Made by a program: the position numbers and the translations under genes
Notes under the pieces: model-generated
The model's database searches: none
What the model saw: the letters and a program-made list of their open reading frames with translations, nothing else
Told to the model about the DNA's origin: nothing
Part shown: in pieces, positions 1 through 6,141 of the stretch
Layout of the letters: each line of letters begins with the position of its first letter
Numbering within the stretch: the first letter of the stretch is position 1
DNA from: Chloroflexota bacterium
Lineage (GTDB): Bacteria; Chloroflexota; Anaerolineae; Aggregatilineales; Phototrophicaceae
Direction of reading: 5' to 3'
Assembly (NCBI GenBank): GCA_023392115.1
Contig: JAEVZT010000597.1
Span: 1-6,285, forward strand
Length of the DNA: 6,285 nt

Positions 1-341
1 TACAGGTCGATGTAGTCGGTTTGCAGGCGGCGCAGGCTGTCCTCGACCGCCTTGAGGATGTGAACGCGGCTCAAGCCCTCGCCGTTGACGCCGTCCCACA
101 TGCGCCCGCGCACTTTGGTCGCGATGATCACCTCGTGGCGTGGCTTGCCCTTGAGCCACTTGCCGATGATCGTCTCCGACTCGCCGCCCTTGTTATTCCC
201 AATCCAGCGCGAGTAAACGTCCGCCGTGTCGAAGAAGTTGATGCCGCCGTCGACAGCGGCGTCCATGATGGCGAATGACGTCGGTTCGTCGGCAGACCAG
301 CCGAACGTCATCGCTCCCAAACACAAGGCGCTGACCTTCAA
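1..341 (-). CDS. Aldo/keto reductase, N-terminal part (cut by window edge; start disrupted)
   Basis: NAD(P)H-dependent oxidoreductase of the aldo/keto reductase superfamily, a cytoplasmic TIM barrel that reduces carbonyls; the substrate cannot be read from this. The frame stays open from a TTG at 341..339 to the left edge (113 codons seen, about a third of the usual 310-330). It begins [15 protein letters not shown], the first barrel strand. It then has NFFDTADVY, with the family Asp and catalytic Tyr (residues 38 and 43 from the TTG), and ATKVRG with the catalytic Lys (residue 76). The last residues, TDYIDL, lead into the catalytic His strand outside the window. The family's expected first ten codons lie upstream in the same frame but contain a TAG (see next entry). 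The gene is therefore either started late at the TTG, which has AGGGA nine bases before it, or is a pseudogene or sequencing error. It is transcribed divergently from secA. The family call is firm; the start is uncertain. Confidence 0.85.
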   Translation of the reverse strand, partial: MKVSALCLGAMTFGWSADEPTSFAIMDAAVDGGINFFDTADVYSRWIGNNKGGESETIIGKWLKGKPRHEVIIATKVRGRMWDGVNGEGLSRVHILKAVEDSLRRLQTDYIDL

Positions 342-371
342 CCCGGTACGTCCCTAATTGCGATATTCCAT
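342..371 (-). other. Interrupted N-terminal codons of the aldo/keto reductase (in-frame TAG)
   Basis: Read on the minus strand, ATG at 371..369 gives M-E-Y-R-N, then TAG at 356..354, then G-R-T-G and on into LKVSALCLG. Aldo/keto reductases of this group typically start [14 protein letters not shown], so the stop sits exactly where a leucine is expected. TTG to TAG is one base change. A purine-rich GGTGGAG lies at 382..376, four bases before the ATG, so this ATG looks like the original start. The same reading frame is otherwise intact to the window edge. secA in this window ends with TAG, which argues against general recoding of TAG in this genome. Confidence 0.8.
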
Positions 372-453
372 TTTGCTCCACCCGTTGCATCAGTCGTTCA
401 TTAAGGCGAATGTAGCGTAGAAGGAAATTTCTAACCAGTTCTTGATGTGGGTG

Positions 454-462
454 TGCTATAAT
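454..462 (+). promoter_or_regulatory. Extended -10 promoter for secA
   Basis: TGC followed by a perfect TATAAT (457-462) forms an extended -10 element in the 131-base spacer between the divergent aldo/keto reductase and secA. No good -35 box is found 16-18 bases upstream (433-440 reads aaccagtt), as is common for extended -10 promoters. The predicted start of transcription is near 468-470, leaving a leader of about 34 bases before the secA ATG. The rest of the spacer (372-453) shows no hairpin or repeat. No convincing promoter was seen for the divergent gene; the best candidate is a weak TACATT on the minus strand. Confidence 0.6.
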
Positions 463-502
463 TCCTGCTCTGACGAACGAAAACCCATCAATTGAGGCTG
501 GT

Positions 503-3328
503 ATGTTCTCAAATTTGCTGAAGAAAGTCGTGGGTGATCCCGTCGCCCGCGCTTTAGGGCAATACCGGGAGGTAGCCGAACGCATTAACACGTTCGAACC
601 TGCGATGCAGAAGTTGAGCGACGATGCGCTGCGCGAGAAGACCGCCGAATTCAAGCGGCGGCTTGCCGACGGCGAAACGCTCGACGATCTGCTGACGGAA
701 GCGTTCGCCGTCGTGCGCGAAGCGGCGGTGCGAACGATCGGCTTGCGCCACTACGACGTGCAGATGATCGGCGGCATGGTGCTCCACGAGGGCAAGATCG
801 CCGAAATGAAGACCGGTGAAGGCAAGACGCTCGTCGCCACGCTGCCGCTGTACCTCAACGCCCTAGAGGGGCGCGGCGCGCATCTGGTGACGCCGAACGA
901 CTACCTGAGCAAGGTCGGCGTTCAGACGATGGGTCCGGTCTACCATTTCCTCGGCTTGAGCGTCGGCGTCATCCAGAACAGCGGCACCGGCGATCCGAAC
1001 GCCGGGTCGTTCCTGTTTGACCCGAATTACCCATCTGAAGACGCGCGCTTGCAGAATCTGCGCCCCGTCCAGCGCCGCGAAGCCTATCACGCCGACATCA
1101 CCTACGGCACGAATAACGAGTTTGGATTTGATTACCTGCGCGACAACATGGTCATCGAAACCAGCCAGCTTGCCCAGCGCGAGCTGAACTTCGCCATTGT
1201 CGACGAGGTTGACAACATCCTAATCGACGAGGCGCGCACGCCGTTGATCATTTCCGGTTCCGCCGATGAGCCGTCCGACCTGTACAAGCGCTTCGCCGAC
1301 ATCGTCCGCCGCCTGAAGCCAAGTTCGGAAGACAGTATCGAAAACGAAGAGCCGGATGGCGATTACATCATCGACCTGAAAGACCGCATCGCCTACCTGA
1401 CGGACGCGGGCATTGAGAAGGTTGAACGCATCCTCGGCATCGACCAGCTTTACCACCCCGAACACGCCGATATGATCCCGTACCTCGATAATTCGCTGCG
1501 CGCTCACGCCCTCTACCACCTCGATAAAGAATACGTCGTGCAGGACGGGCAGGTGATCATCGTCGACGAGTTCACGGGGCGCATGATGTATGGTCGCCGC
1601 TTCTCCGAAGGCTTGCATCAGGCAATTGAGGCGAAGGAAGGCGTTCAGGTGCGGCGCGAGAATATGACGCTCGCGACGATCACCTTCCAGAACTTCTTCC
1701 GCATGTATAACAAGCTCGCCGGCATGACCGGTACGGCGCTGACCGAAGCCGAAGAGTTTGAGAAAATCTACAACCTCGAAGTCGTCGCCATCCCGACGCA
1801 CCGTCCGATGGTGCGTAAAGATTGGGAAGACCTGATCTACGCGACCGAAGAGGCGAAGTTTAAGGCGGTGGTCGAGGAGATCAAACACAGGCAGCAGGCA
1901 GGGCAGCCCGTCCTCGTTGGTACTGTCGCCATCGAGACGTCTGAGCGCTTGAGCAAGATGCTGTCGCGCGCGGGGATTAAGCACGAAGTCCTCAACGCCA
2001 AGCAGCACGAGCGCGAAGCCGACATCATTACGCAGGCGGGGCGTCCCGGCGCGGTGACGATCGCCACCAACATGGCAGGGCGCGGCGTCGACATCCTGCT
2101 CGGCGGCAACCCCGAAGGCTTGGCGCGCGATCGTCTGCGCAAGCAGGGGACGGACATTCTGCAAGTGCCGCCGGACGACTTCAAGAAGCTTGTCGCTGAA
2201 GTGGCAGCCGAAATCGCGCCCGACCGCAAGAAGGTGATCGAGGCGGGCGGTTTGTTCGTCCTCGGCACGGAGCGTCACGAGGCGCGGCGCATCGACAACC
2301 AGCTTCGCGGTCGTTCCGGTCGTCAGGGCGATCCGGGCGAATCGCGCTTCTTCCTCAGTCTGGAAGATGACCTGATGCGCCGGTTCAGCGGCGACCGGGT
2401 CAAGAACATCATGCAGTGGGCGAAAATTCCCGAAAACGAGCCGATCGAACATAATATGGTCAGCCGTTCAATCGGGCAGGCACAGGTGCGCGTCGAGGGC
2501 TACAACTTCGACATCCGCAAGCGCGTCCTTGAGTATGACGACGTCGTCAATAAGCAGCGTGAAGTCATCTACGCCCAGCGGCGCGAGTTTCTCGCGCGCG
2601 AAGACCTGCACGACGAATTCCTCAAGATGATCGAGGAACAGGTCGGCGGGGTGATCGATGAGTTCGCGCCCGACGGCACAAGCCCTGACGAGTGGGATGT
2701 CGAAGGGCTTCATAAGCAGTTGTTCACGGTCTTCCCCGTGCCGGAGCACATCACGCCTGAAACGCTGGCAGAGGTGGAAACGCTCACCGACCTCGAAGAC
2801 ATGATCTTCGACGCGGTTGAAGAAGCCTACGAGAAGAAAACACAGGAGCTCGGCGAGGACGTGATGCGCCGCGCCGAACGGCTGGTGATGCTCAGTTCAA
2901 TTGACGCGCACTGGCGTCGTCACCTGACGGATCTTGACGTGCTGCGCGAAGGCATCGGCTTGATGGCGATCGCCCAGCGCGACCCGCTTGTCGAATACAA
3001 GCGCGAAGCGTTCGAGATGTGGGAAGACTTGCAGGAACAGATTCACGCGCAGGCAGCGCGCAACATCTTTCGCGTTCAGGTCAACGCGCCGCCGCAGCCT
3101 GCTATCCGCAAGATGGTGGCGAGCGTGCCATCCGTGCCGGGCGTCGCCAACGTGCAGAACGTACAGGCGAGCCGCCCCGGCGCTGTCGCGGACTCGAAGC
3201 CAGAACCCGTCCGCAGAACGTCGAAAGAACTGCTCGGGCGTAACGATCCGTGCTGGTGTGGCAGTGGTAAGAAATACAAGAACTGCCACCTGAAAGCGGA
3301 TCAACGGGGTGAAAACAGATCGGCGTAG
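503..3328 (+). CDS. secA: SecA, preprotein translocase ATPase motor
   Basis: ATPase that drives unfolded secretory proteins through the SecYEG channel at the cytoplasmic face of the membrane. The 941 residues are complete. Seen in order: Q87 of the adenine-binding region, Walker A MKTGEGKT (102-109), Walker B VDEVD (233-237) with LIDEARTPLIISG (240-252), the preprotein-binding region (roughly 250-375), ITFQNFF (393-399), GMTGTA (407-412), TNMAGRG (522-528) and the arginine-finger motif QLRGRSGRQGD (600-610). The helical scaffold includes NFDIRKRVLEYDDVVN (668-683). A proline- and valine-rich linker (about 860-905) leads to the zinc-binding SEC-C tail with C917, C919, C928 and H929. Compared with remembered E. 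coli SecA there is an insert of about 20 residues at 160-188, and N238 replaces the usual serine after DEVD. Start: ATG with GAGG at 494-497, five bases upstream. First gene of the probable operon. Ends with TAG. Confidence 0.98.
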   Translation: MFSNLLKKVVGDPVARALGQYREVAERINTFEPAMQKLSDDALREKTAEFKRRLADGETLDDLLTEAFAVVREAAVRTIGLRHYDVQMIGGMVLHEGKIAEMKTGEGKTLVATLPLYLNALEGRGAHLVTPNDYLSKVGVQTMGPVYHFLGLSVGVIQNSGTGDPNAGSFLFDPNYPSEDARLQNLRPVQRREAYHADITYGTNNEFGFDYLRDNMVIETSQLAQRELNFAIVDEVDNILIDEARTPLIISGSADEPSDLYKRFADIVRRLKPSSEDSIENEEPDGDYIIDLKDRIAYLTDAGIEKVERILGIDQLYHPEHADMIPYLDNSLRAHALYHLDKEYVVQDGQVIIVDEFTGRMMYGRRFSEGLHQAIEAKEGVQVRRENMTLATITFQNFFRMYNKLAGMTGTALTEAEEFEKIYNLEVVAIPTHRPMVRKDWEDLIYATEEAKFKAVVEEIKHRQQAGQPVLVGTVAIETSERLSKMLSRAGIKHEVLNAKQHEREADIITQAGRPGAVTIATNMAGRGVDILLGGNPEGLARDRLRKQGTDILQVPPDDFKKLVAEVAAEIAPDRKKVIEAGGLFVLGTERHEARRIDNQLRGRSGRQGDPGESRFFLSLEDDLMRRFSGDRVKNIMQWAKIPENEPIEHNMVSRSIGQAQVRVEGYNFDIRKRVLEYDDVVNKQREVIYAQRREFLAREDLHDEFLKMIEEQVGGVIDEFAPDGTSPDEWDVEGLHKQLFTVFPVPEHITPETLAEVETLTDLEDMIFDAVEEAYEKKTQELGEDVMRRAERLVMLSSIDAHWRRHLTDLDVLREGIGLMAIAQRDPLVEYKREAFEMWEDLQEQIHAQAARNIFRVQVNAPPQPAIRKMVASVPSVPGVANVQNVQASRPGAVADSKPEPVRRTSKELLGRNDPCWCGSGKKYKNCHLKADQRGENRSA

Positions 3329-3343
3329 GCAAGGAATGCAGGG

Positions 3344-3694
3344 ATGCTGGGGAAGACTCAAGACGATGTGCAGCTGCTCGACTTCATCAAAACGAAGTTG
3401 AACACGTTCGTAAAGTGGGATCTGGTTCGGTTCTTCCATGATAATCCGTTCGCGGAAGACACCGCCGAAAACATCGCGCGTTATACCGGGCGAGAACCCT
3501 ACGAGATCGAAACCGAACTAGCGGCACTGGTTAGCGAGGGCATCGTTCAAGTCAACGCCATTGGGCAGGCGCAGGTGTACCGGATGGTTAAAGACCCCGA
3601 CACCCGCGACCGGATTCACCAATTTGTGATCGCGTGTGATGACCGTGATTTCCGGGCGAAAGCGATCCAACAGGTTATCGAAGGGCTTCATTGA
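3344..3694 (+). CDS. Small putative winged-helix protein downstream of secA
   Basis: No named family is recognised. The 116 residues look soluble and cytoplasmic. The pattern suggests a winged-helix fold: a helix around KWDLVRFFHDNP (24-35), a second with AENIARYTG (41-49), a third EPYEIETELAALVSEG (51-66), then a strand-turn-strand, VQVNAIGQAQVYRMV (68-82), that could be the wing. A charged helical tail follows (about 87-114). This order also fits protein-protein winged-helix domains, so DNA binding is an inference. Start: ATG with AAGGA (3331-3335) eight bases upstream and 15 bases after the secA stop, so it is very probably co-transcribed with secA. Its own stop overlaps the next start. 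Possible roles are an autoregulator of the operon or a partner of the membrane proteins behind it; nothing seen decides between these. Confidence 0.85.
   Translation: MLGKTQDDVQLLDFIKTKLNTFVKWDLVRFFHDNPFAEDTAENIARYTGREPYEIETELAALVSEGIVQVNAIGQAQVYRMVKDPDTRDRIHQFVIACDDRDFRAKAIQQVIEGLH
3681..3694 (+). promoter_or_regulatory. Ribosome binding site and TTG/TGA overlap coupling two genes
   Basis: AAGGG at 3681-3685 lies inside the end of the winged-helix gene, five bases before a TTG at 3691-3693. That TTG overlaps the TGA stop (3692-3694) in the sequence ATTGA. This fixes the start of the 99-residue membrane protein, since the frame has no nearby ATG or GTG, and suggests that its translation is coupled to the gene before it. 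Confidence 0.65.
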
Positions 3695-3990
3695 CCGCCG
3701 ACTGGCTGCACCAACTTCTGAACCTGTATACATGGTTTCTGCTGACGGCGCTGCTGTTCTTTCTGCTGTTGATCGCGCGCTTCTACGAGCGGTTTTCGGG
3801 GGAACGGACGCACTTTCGCATTTTTCTTGTTCCGGCGGCGCTGTTCGGCGTCGAAGTCGTGCATCACGCCGCCGGCAGCCCGCTTGGTCAGGACTGGATC
3901 GGCGCGGTGCTCTCTGGAACCGCCGGGGTCGTCTTGCTCATCCTGTGTCTGCGCCTGTATCGTCAGATGACCGTCGGCAGACACCATTAG
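3691..3990 (+). CDS. Small predicted three-helix membrane protein (first of a pair)
   Basis: A 99-residue predicted integral membrane protein with no recognised family. Three hydrophobic stretches are visible: about 9-29 (ending LLFFLLLIAR), 43-62 and 69-90. A basic, hydrophilic loop (RFYERFSGERTHFR, 30-43) separates the first two and by the positive-inside rule should face the cytoplasm. The second stretch carries polar residues in a row, E55, H58 and H59, which is unusual within a membrane span and could bind a metal or heme or make helix contacts. It starts at a TTG overlapping the previous stop, so it is probably translationally coupled. The layout (span, basic loop, two spans) resembles the next gene. 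No enzymatic motif or signal peptidase site is seen. It could be a sensor or an assembly subunit; the function is unknown. Confidence 0.75.
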   Translation: MTADWLHQLLNLYTWFLLTALLFFLLLIARFYERFSGERTHFRIFLVPAALFGVEVVHHAAGSPLGQDWIGAVLSGTAGVVLLILCLRLYRQMTVGRHH

Positions 3991-4017
3991 CGCGTGCAGC
4001 TGATGTGAGTCCAAATC

Positions 4018-4332
4018 ATGCCGTTCATCGACGCACTCGGACAACTCTCGATCATCGTGGCGCTGCTGGTGCTGGCGCGTTTGAGCAAGCGGCTCGGCTC
4101 GCAGACGCAGGCGAAACCGTATTATCGCGGCTTCATCGTCGCGGCGCTGCTGATGTCGATTAGCCTCGTCGCGCGCGTCGCCAACGGGTTGTGGGCGCTC
4201 GCGCCGCCGGACGCGCTTGCGACCAGCGCGCTGTGGATCATCCTCTACAGCGGTCTGCCCGCCCTTGCCCTGACGATCGGCGTCGTCTTCGCGTGGCGCT
4301 ACTGGAGCTGGCTGCTGGCGGAACGCGACTGA
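4018..4332 (+). CDS. Small predicted three-helix membrane protein (second of a pair)
   Basis: A 104-residue predicted integral membrane protein with no recognised family. Hydrophobic stretches lie at about 7-24 (LSIIVALLVLA), 37-60 and 68-92, with a basic loop after the first (RLSKRLGSQTQAKPYYR, 21-37). The C-terminus is aromatic, WRYWSWLL. The arrangement matches the preceding gene, including a shared AR at the end of the first span (LIAR and LVLAR) and a basic or histidine residue in the second span (R53 here, H58 there). That suggests the two are diverged tandem copies. Start: ATG with a weak TGTGAG (4004-4009) upstream, 27 bases after the previous stop. The alternative ATG at 4003 runs straight into TGA. 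Probably in the secA operon; function unknown. Confidence 0.75.
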   Translation: MPFIDALGQLSIIVALLVLARLSKRLGSQTQAKPYYRGFIVAALLMSISLVARVANGLWALAPPDALATSALWIILYSGLPALALTIGVVFAWRYWSWLLAERD

Positions 4333-4362
4333 GATGCCTCACCCCGGAGCAGATTTAACCCT

Positions 4363-5223
4363 ATGATCACCCTCGGCGACATTCGGCTGCATCTGATCAA
4401 CGACTGTACAGTGCGCGTCGACGCGGGCGGCGCGTTCGGACTCGTCCCGCGCGCCCTCTACCGCGACCTCATGCCGCCTGACGACGACAACACCGTCCCG
4501 ATGACGCATCACGTCCTGCTGATTCAGGCGGGCGGGCGCAACATCATTTGCGACACGGGCTATGGCGAAAAGCTGACCGAAAAGCAGCGGGCATACTTGC
4601 GGATGGATCGGTCGAGCGGGGGTTTGGTCGGTGGGCTGTCTCGGCTCGGCTTGACACCCGAAGACATCGACCTCGTCATCAACACCCACTTGCATAACGA
4701 TCACTGCGGCGGCAACACGGTCTATGGCGAAAACGGTCAGCCCGTGCCGGTGTTTCCCAACGCCGAACATGTCGTCCAGCGACGCGAGTATCAGGACGCC
4801 ATGCGCCCCAACGAGCGCACGCGCGCGACCTACCTTTCCGCCAACTACCGGACGCTGGTCGAAAGCGGTCAGATGCGCCTGCTTGATGGCGAAACGGAGA
4901 TCGTGCCGGGCATCTGCGGGATCGTCTCGCCCGGTCACACGCCGGGACATATGAGCGTTCGCATCGAGAGCGGCGGGCAGCACGCCGCCTTCGTCTGTGA
5001 TCTGGCGTCGTATGCCATTCACTTTGAACGGCTAGGCTGGATGACGGCTTACGATGTCGAACCGCTGATTACGCTCGAAACCAAGCGCGTCTGGCAGGCG
5101 TGGGCGCTCGAAACTGACGCCCTGCTGATCTTCCCGCACGATCCCGTCCGCCCGATGGGACGACTGACCGAAGACGCGAACGGCAAGCGAACGCTCGTCA
5201 GGCTTGACGAGCCGTATGCGTGA
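4363..5223 (+). CDS. Metallo-beta-lactamase-fold hydrolase, lactonase-like
   Basis: A cytoplasmic two-metal hydrolase of the metallo-beta-lactamase superfamily; no signal peptide is seen. The 286 residues are complete. All expected ligands are present: HLHNDH (H109, H111, D113, H114), H192 in SPGHTPGH, the bridging D213 in VCDLASY, and H259 in FPHDP. CDTGYG (63-68) is the usual strand after the N-terminal hairpin. The order and the AYDVEPLITLETKR stretch (229-242) place it near the family containing N-acyl-homoserine lactonases and many uncharacterised relatives. The AiiA catalytic Tyr, three residues after the bridging Asp, is not matched (the Tyr here is four after), so no quorum-quenching role is claimed. 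The substrate is unknown. Start: ATG with GGAG at 4346-4349, a long 13-base spacing. It lies 30 bases after the membrane-protein pair and is the last gene before the convergent operon. Confidence 0.92.
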   Translation: MITLGDIRLHLINDCTVRVDAGGAFGLVPRALYRDLMPPDDDNTVPMTHHVLLIQAGGRNIICDTGYGEKLTEKQRAYLRMDRSSGGLVGGLSRLGLTPEDIDLVINTHLHNDHCGGNTVYGENGQPVPVFPNAEHVVQRREYQDAMRPNERTRATYLSANYRTLVESGQMRLLDGETEIVPGICGIVSPGHTPGHMSVRIESGGQHAAFVCDLASYAIHFERLGWMTAYDVEPLITLETKRVWQAWALETDALLIFPHDPVRPMGRLTEDANGKRTLVRLDEPYA

Positions 5224-5232
5224 TCGTTCTGG

Positions 5233-6126
5233 TTACTGCCGCGACTGCCATTCCTCGATCGTCGCGCTCAGAAACTGTCGCACGGCAGCATCGTCCACGT
5301 CGCCGACCGTTTCATAGAACTTGCCGTCAACTTCAATCGTCACGCCGCCGCCGGGCGCCGGACGAACGTGAACGCTGCGCCCCGCATATTCCGGCGTCCG
5401 TGCCAGCTTGTGCTGAAGATAGCTCTCGATAGCGGCGGCGATGTTGATTTCCGGAATGGGTTCACTCGCCTGTTTGCGCCGCTTCTTGACCTGCGTCAGG
5501 TCGAGGTCGGGCAGGGTGAATTTCGGCAGCGCGCCGGGAACAGCCTCATCGCCAAGCAGGTCGTCGGCGGCTGGTTCGACCGGCGGCGACACGACGGCGG
5601 GTTGATTGACGGGCGCAGATGCAGCAGCAGTTGGTTCGACAGGCGCGGGCGGTGGGGGCGGATCAGCAGTCACTGCCGCCAGCTCGCGCACCGTCACGTT
5701 ATAACGCCGCTTGAACTCGGCATCGGCGGCGGTGGGCGGATTGCGATACGCCTTGTCGCCAATCTGGACGATCAAGCCGCCGTCGGTCACGTCGCGCAGA
5801 ACGGTCAGCACTTCGACAGCTTCGATGACCGTGCCGCCGGTGAGATTGACCGTATAGGTCCCGTTGACAGAACGGCGCAGGGCGGGGATTTCCGCGGTTT
5901 GAACCAGCGGCGCGTTGATCAGCGCGTCGAGGTCAGGTAGATCGGCGGACGCTGTCTCGATGGTGGGCGTTTCCGCCGTGTTTGCCGTGGTCAGCACCCT
6001 ACCGCGCTTCCGCCGCGCGTAGACGATATACGCGATCGCGCCGACGAGCAGGATCAGCGAAACGCAGAAGGTCGCCAGAAGCCCGACCGGAATCTGCCGG
6101 AAGAAATCACTTAGCCCACTGTCCAT
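5233..6126 (-). CDS. Single-pass membrane protein with proline-rich linker and internal repeat
   Basis: No named family is recognised. The 297 residues have one membrane span (about 14-37) followed at once by RRKRGR (38-43). The positive-inside rule predicts a short external N-terminus and a cytoplasmic C-terminal part. After a variable stretch comes a compact segment (about 86-150), then an alanine- and proline-rich linker containing PPPPP (150-186), a basic patch KKRRK (214-218) and a C-terminal segment (about 225-297). Parts of the two segments, 116-149 and 260-293, align without gaps: each has GG, a beta-like stretch, a Lys-x-Tyr (K125/Y127 and K269/Y271), then a helix ending near a Glu. 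Start: ATG with a strong Shine-Dalgarno, 15 bases after the mutM stop, so it is probably co-transcribed with mutM. It stops with TAA nine bases from the stop of the convergent hydrolase gene. It may be a membrane-tethered scaffold; the function is unknown. Confidence 0.85.
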   Translation of the reverse strand: MDSGLSDFFRQIPVGLLATFCVSLILLVGAIAYIVYARRKRGRVLTTANTAETPTIETASADLPDLDALINAPLVQTAEIPALRRSVNGTYTVNLTGGTVIEAVEVLTVLRDVTDGGLIVQIGDKAYRNPPTAADAEFKRRYNVTVRELAAVTADPPPPPAPVEPTAAASAPVNQPAVVSPPVEPAADDLLGDEAVPGALPKFTLPDLDLTQVKKRRKQASEPIPEINIAAAIESYLQHKLARTPEYAGRSVHVRPAPGGGVTIEVDGKFYETVGDVDDAAVRQFLSATIEEWQSRQ

Positions 6127-6131
6127 AACTG

Positions 6132-6139
6132 TCTCCCCC
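6132..6139 (-). promoter_or_regulatory. Strong Shine-Dalgarno before the single-pass membrane protein
   Basis: On the minus strand GGGGGAGA lies five bases before the ATG at 6126..6124, inside the 15-base gap after the mutM stop. It is among the strongest ribosome binding sites in the window. It supports this ATG and independent initiation of the second gene on a shared message. Confidence 0.65.
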
Positions 6140-6141
6140 GA

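Noticed and set aside
354..356. TAG read as an amino acid through suppression or recoding
   Set aside because: secA uses TAG as its stop in this same window, no other gene here has an internal TAG, and no pyrrolysine-type context is present.
442..447. TTGATG as the -35 box for secA
   Set aside because: It is only nine bases from the TATAAT, far too close for a -35/-10 pair.
193..654. A 153-codon minus-strand frame spanning the spacer and the secA start
   Set aside because: It overlaps both the aldo/keto reductase in a different frame and the secA N-terminus, and resembles no protein.
1220..2452. A 410-codon open frame on the minus strand opposite secA
   Set aside because: It lies wholly inside the secA reading frame. 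Its translation is rich in Arg, His, Asp and Val with no family motif, which is typical of the complement of GC-rich codons.
3636..4163. A 175-codon plus-strand frame across the small membrane proteins
   Set aside because: It is offset from the coupled starts and its product is Arg- and Ala-rich and hydrophilic. The two membrane-protein frames have coherent hydrophobic spans.
4330..4345. TGAG...CTCA inverted repeat after the second membrane protein as a terminator
   Set aside because: The stem has only four base pairs and there is no T run, so it would not terminate transcription.
4339..5022. A 227-codon minus-strand frame opposite the hydrolase
   Set aside because: The plus frame carries a full set of metal ligands. 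The reverse frame is a shadow.
4363..5223. Naming the hydrolase an acyl-homoserine lactonase
   Set aside because: Metal ligands alone fit many substrates. The AiiA-type Tyr spacing after the bridging Asp is not matched, and there is no quorum-sensing context.
5368..5940. A 190-codon plus-strand frame opposite the single-pass membrane protein
   Set aside because: The minus-strand gene has a strong ribosome binding site, a clear membrane span and domain-like segments. The plus-strand product is Arg- and Gly-rich with no recognisable motif.
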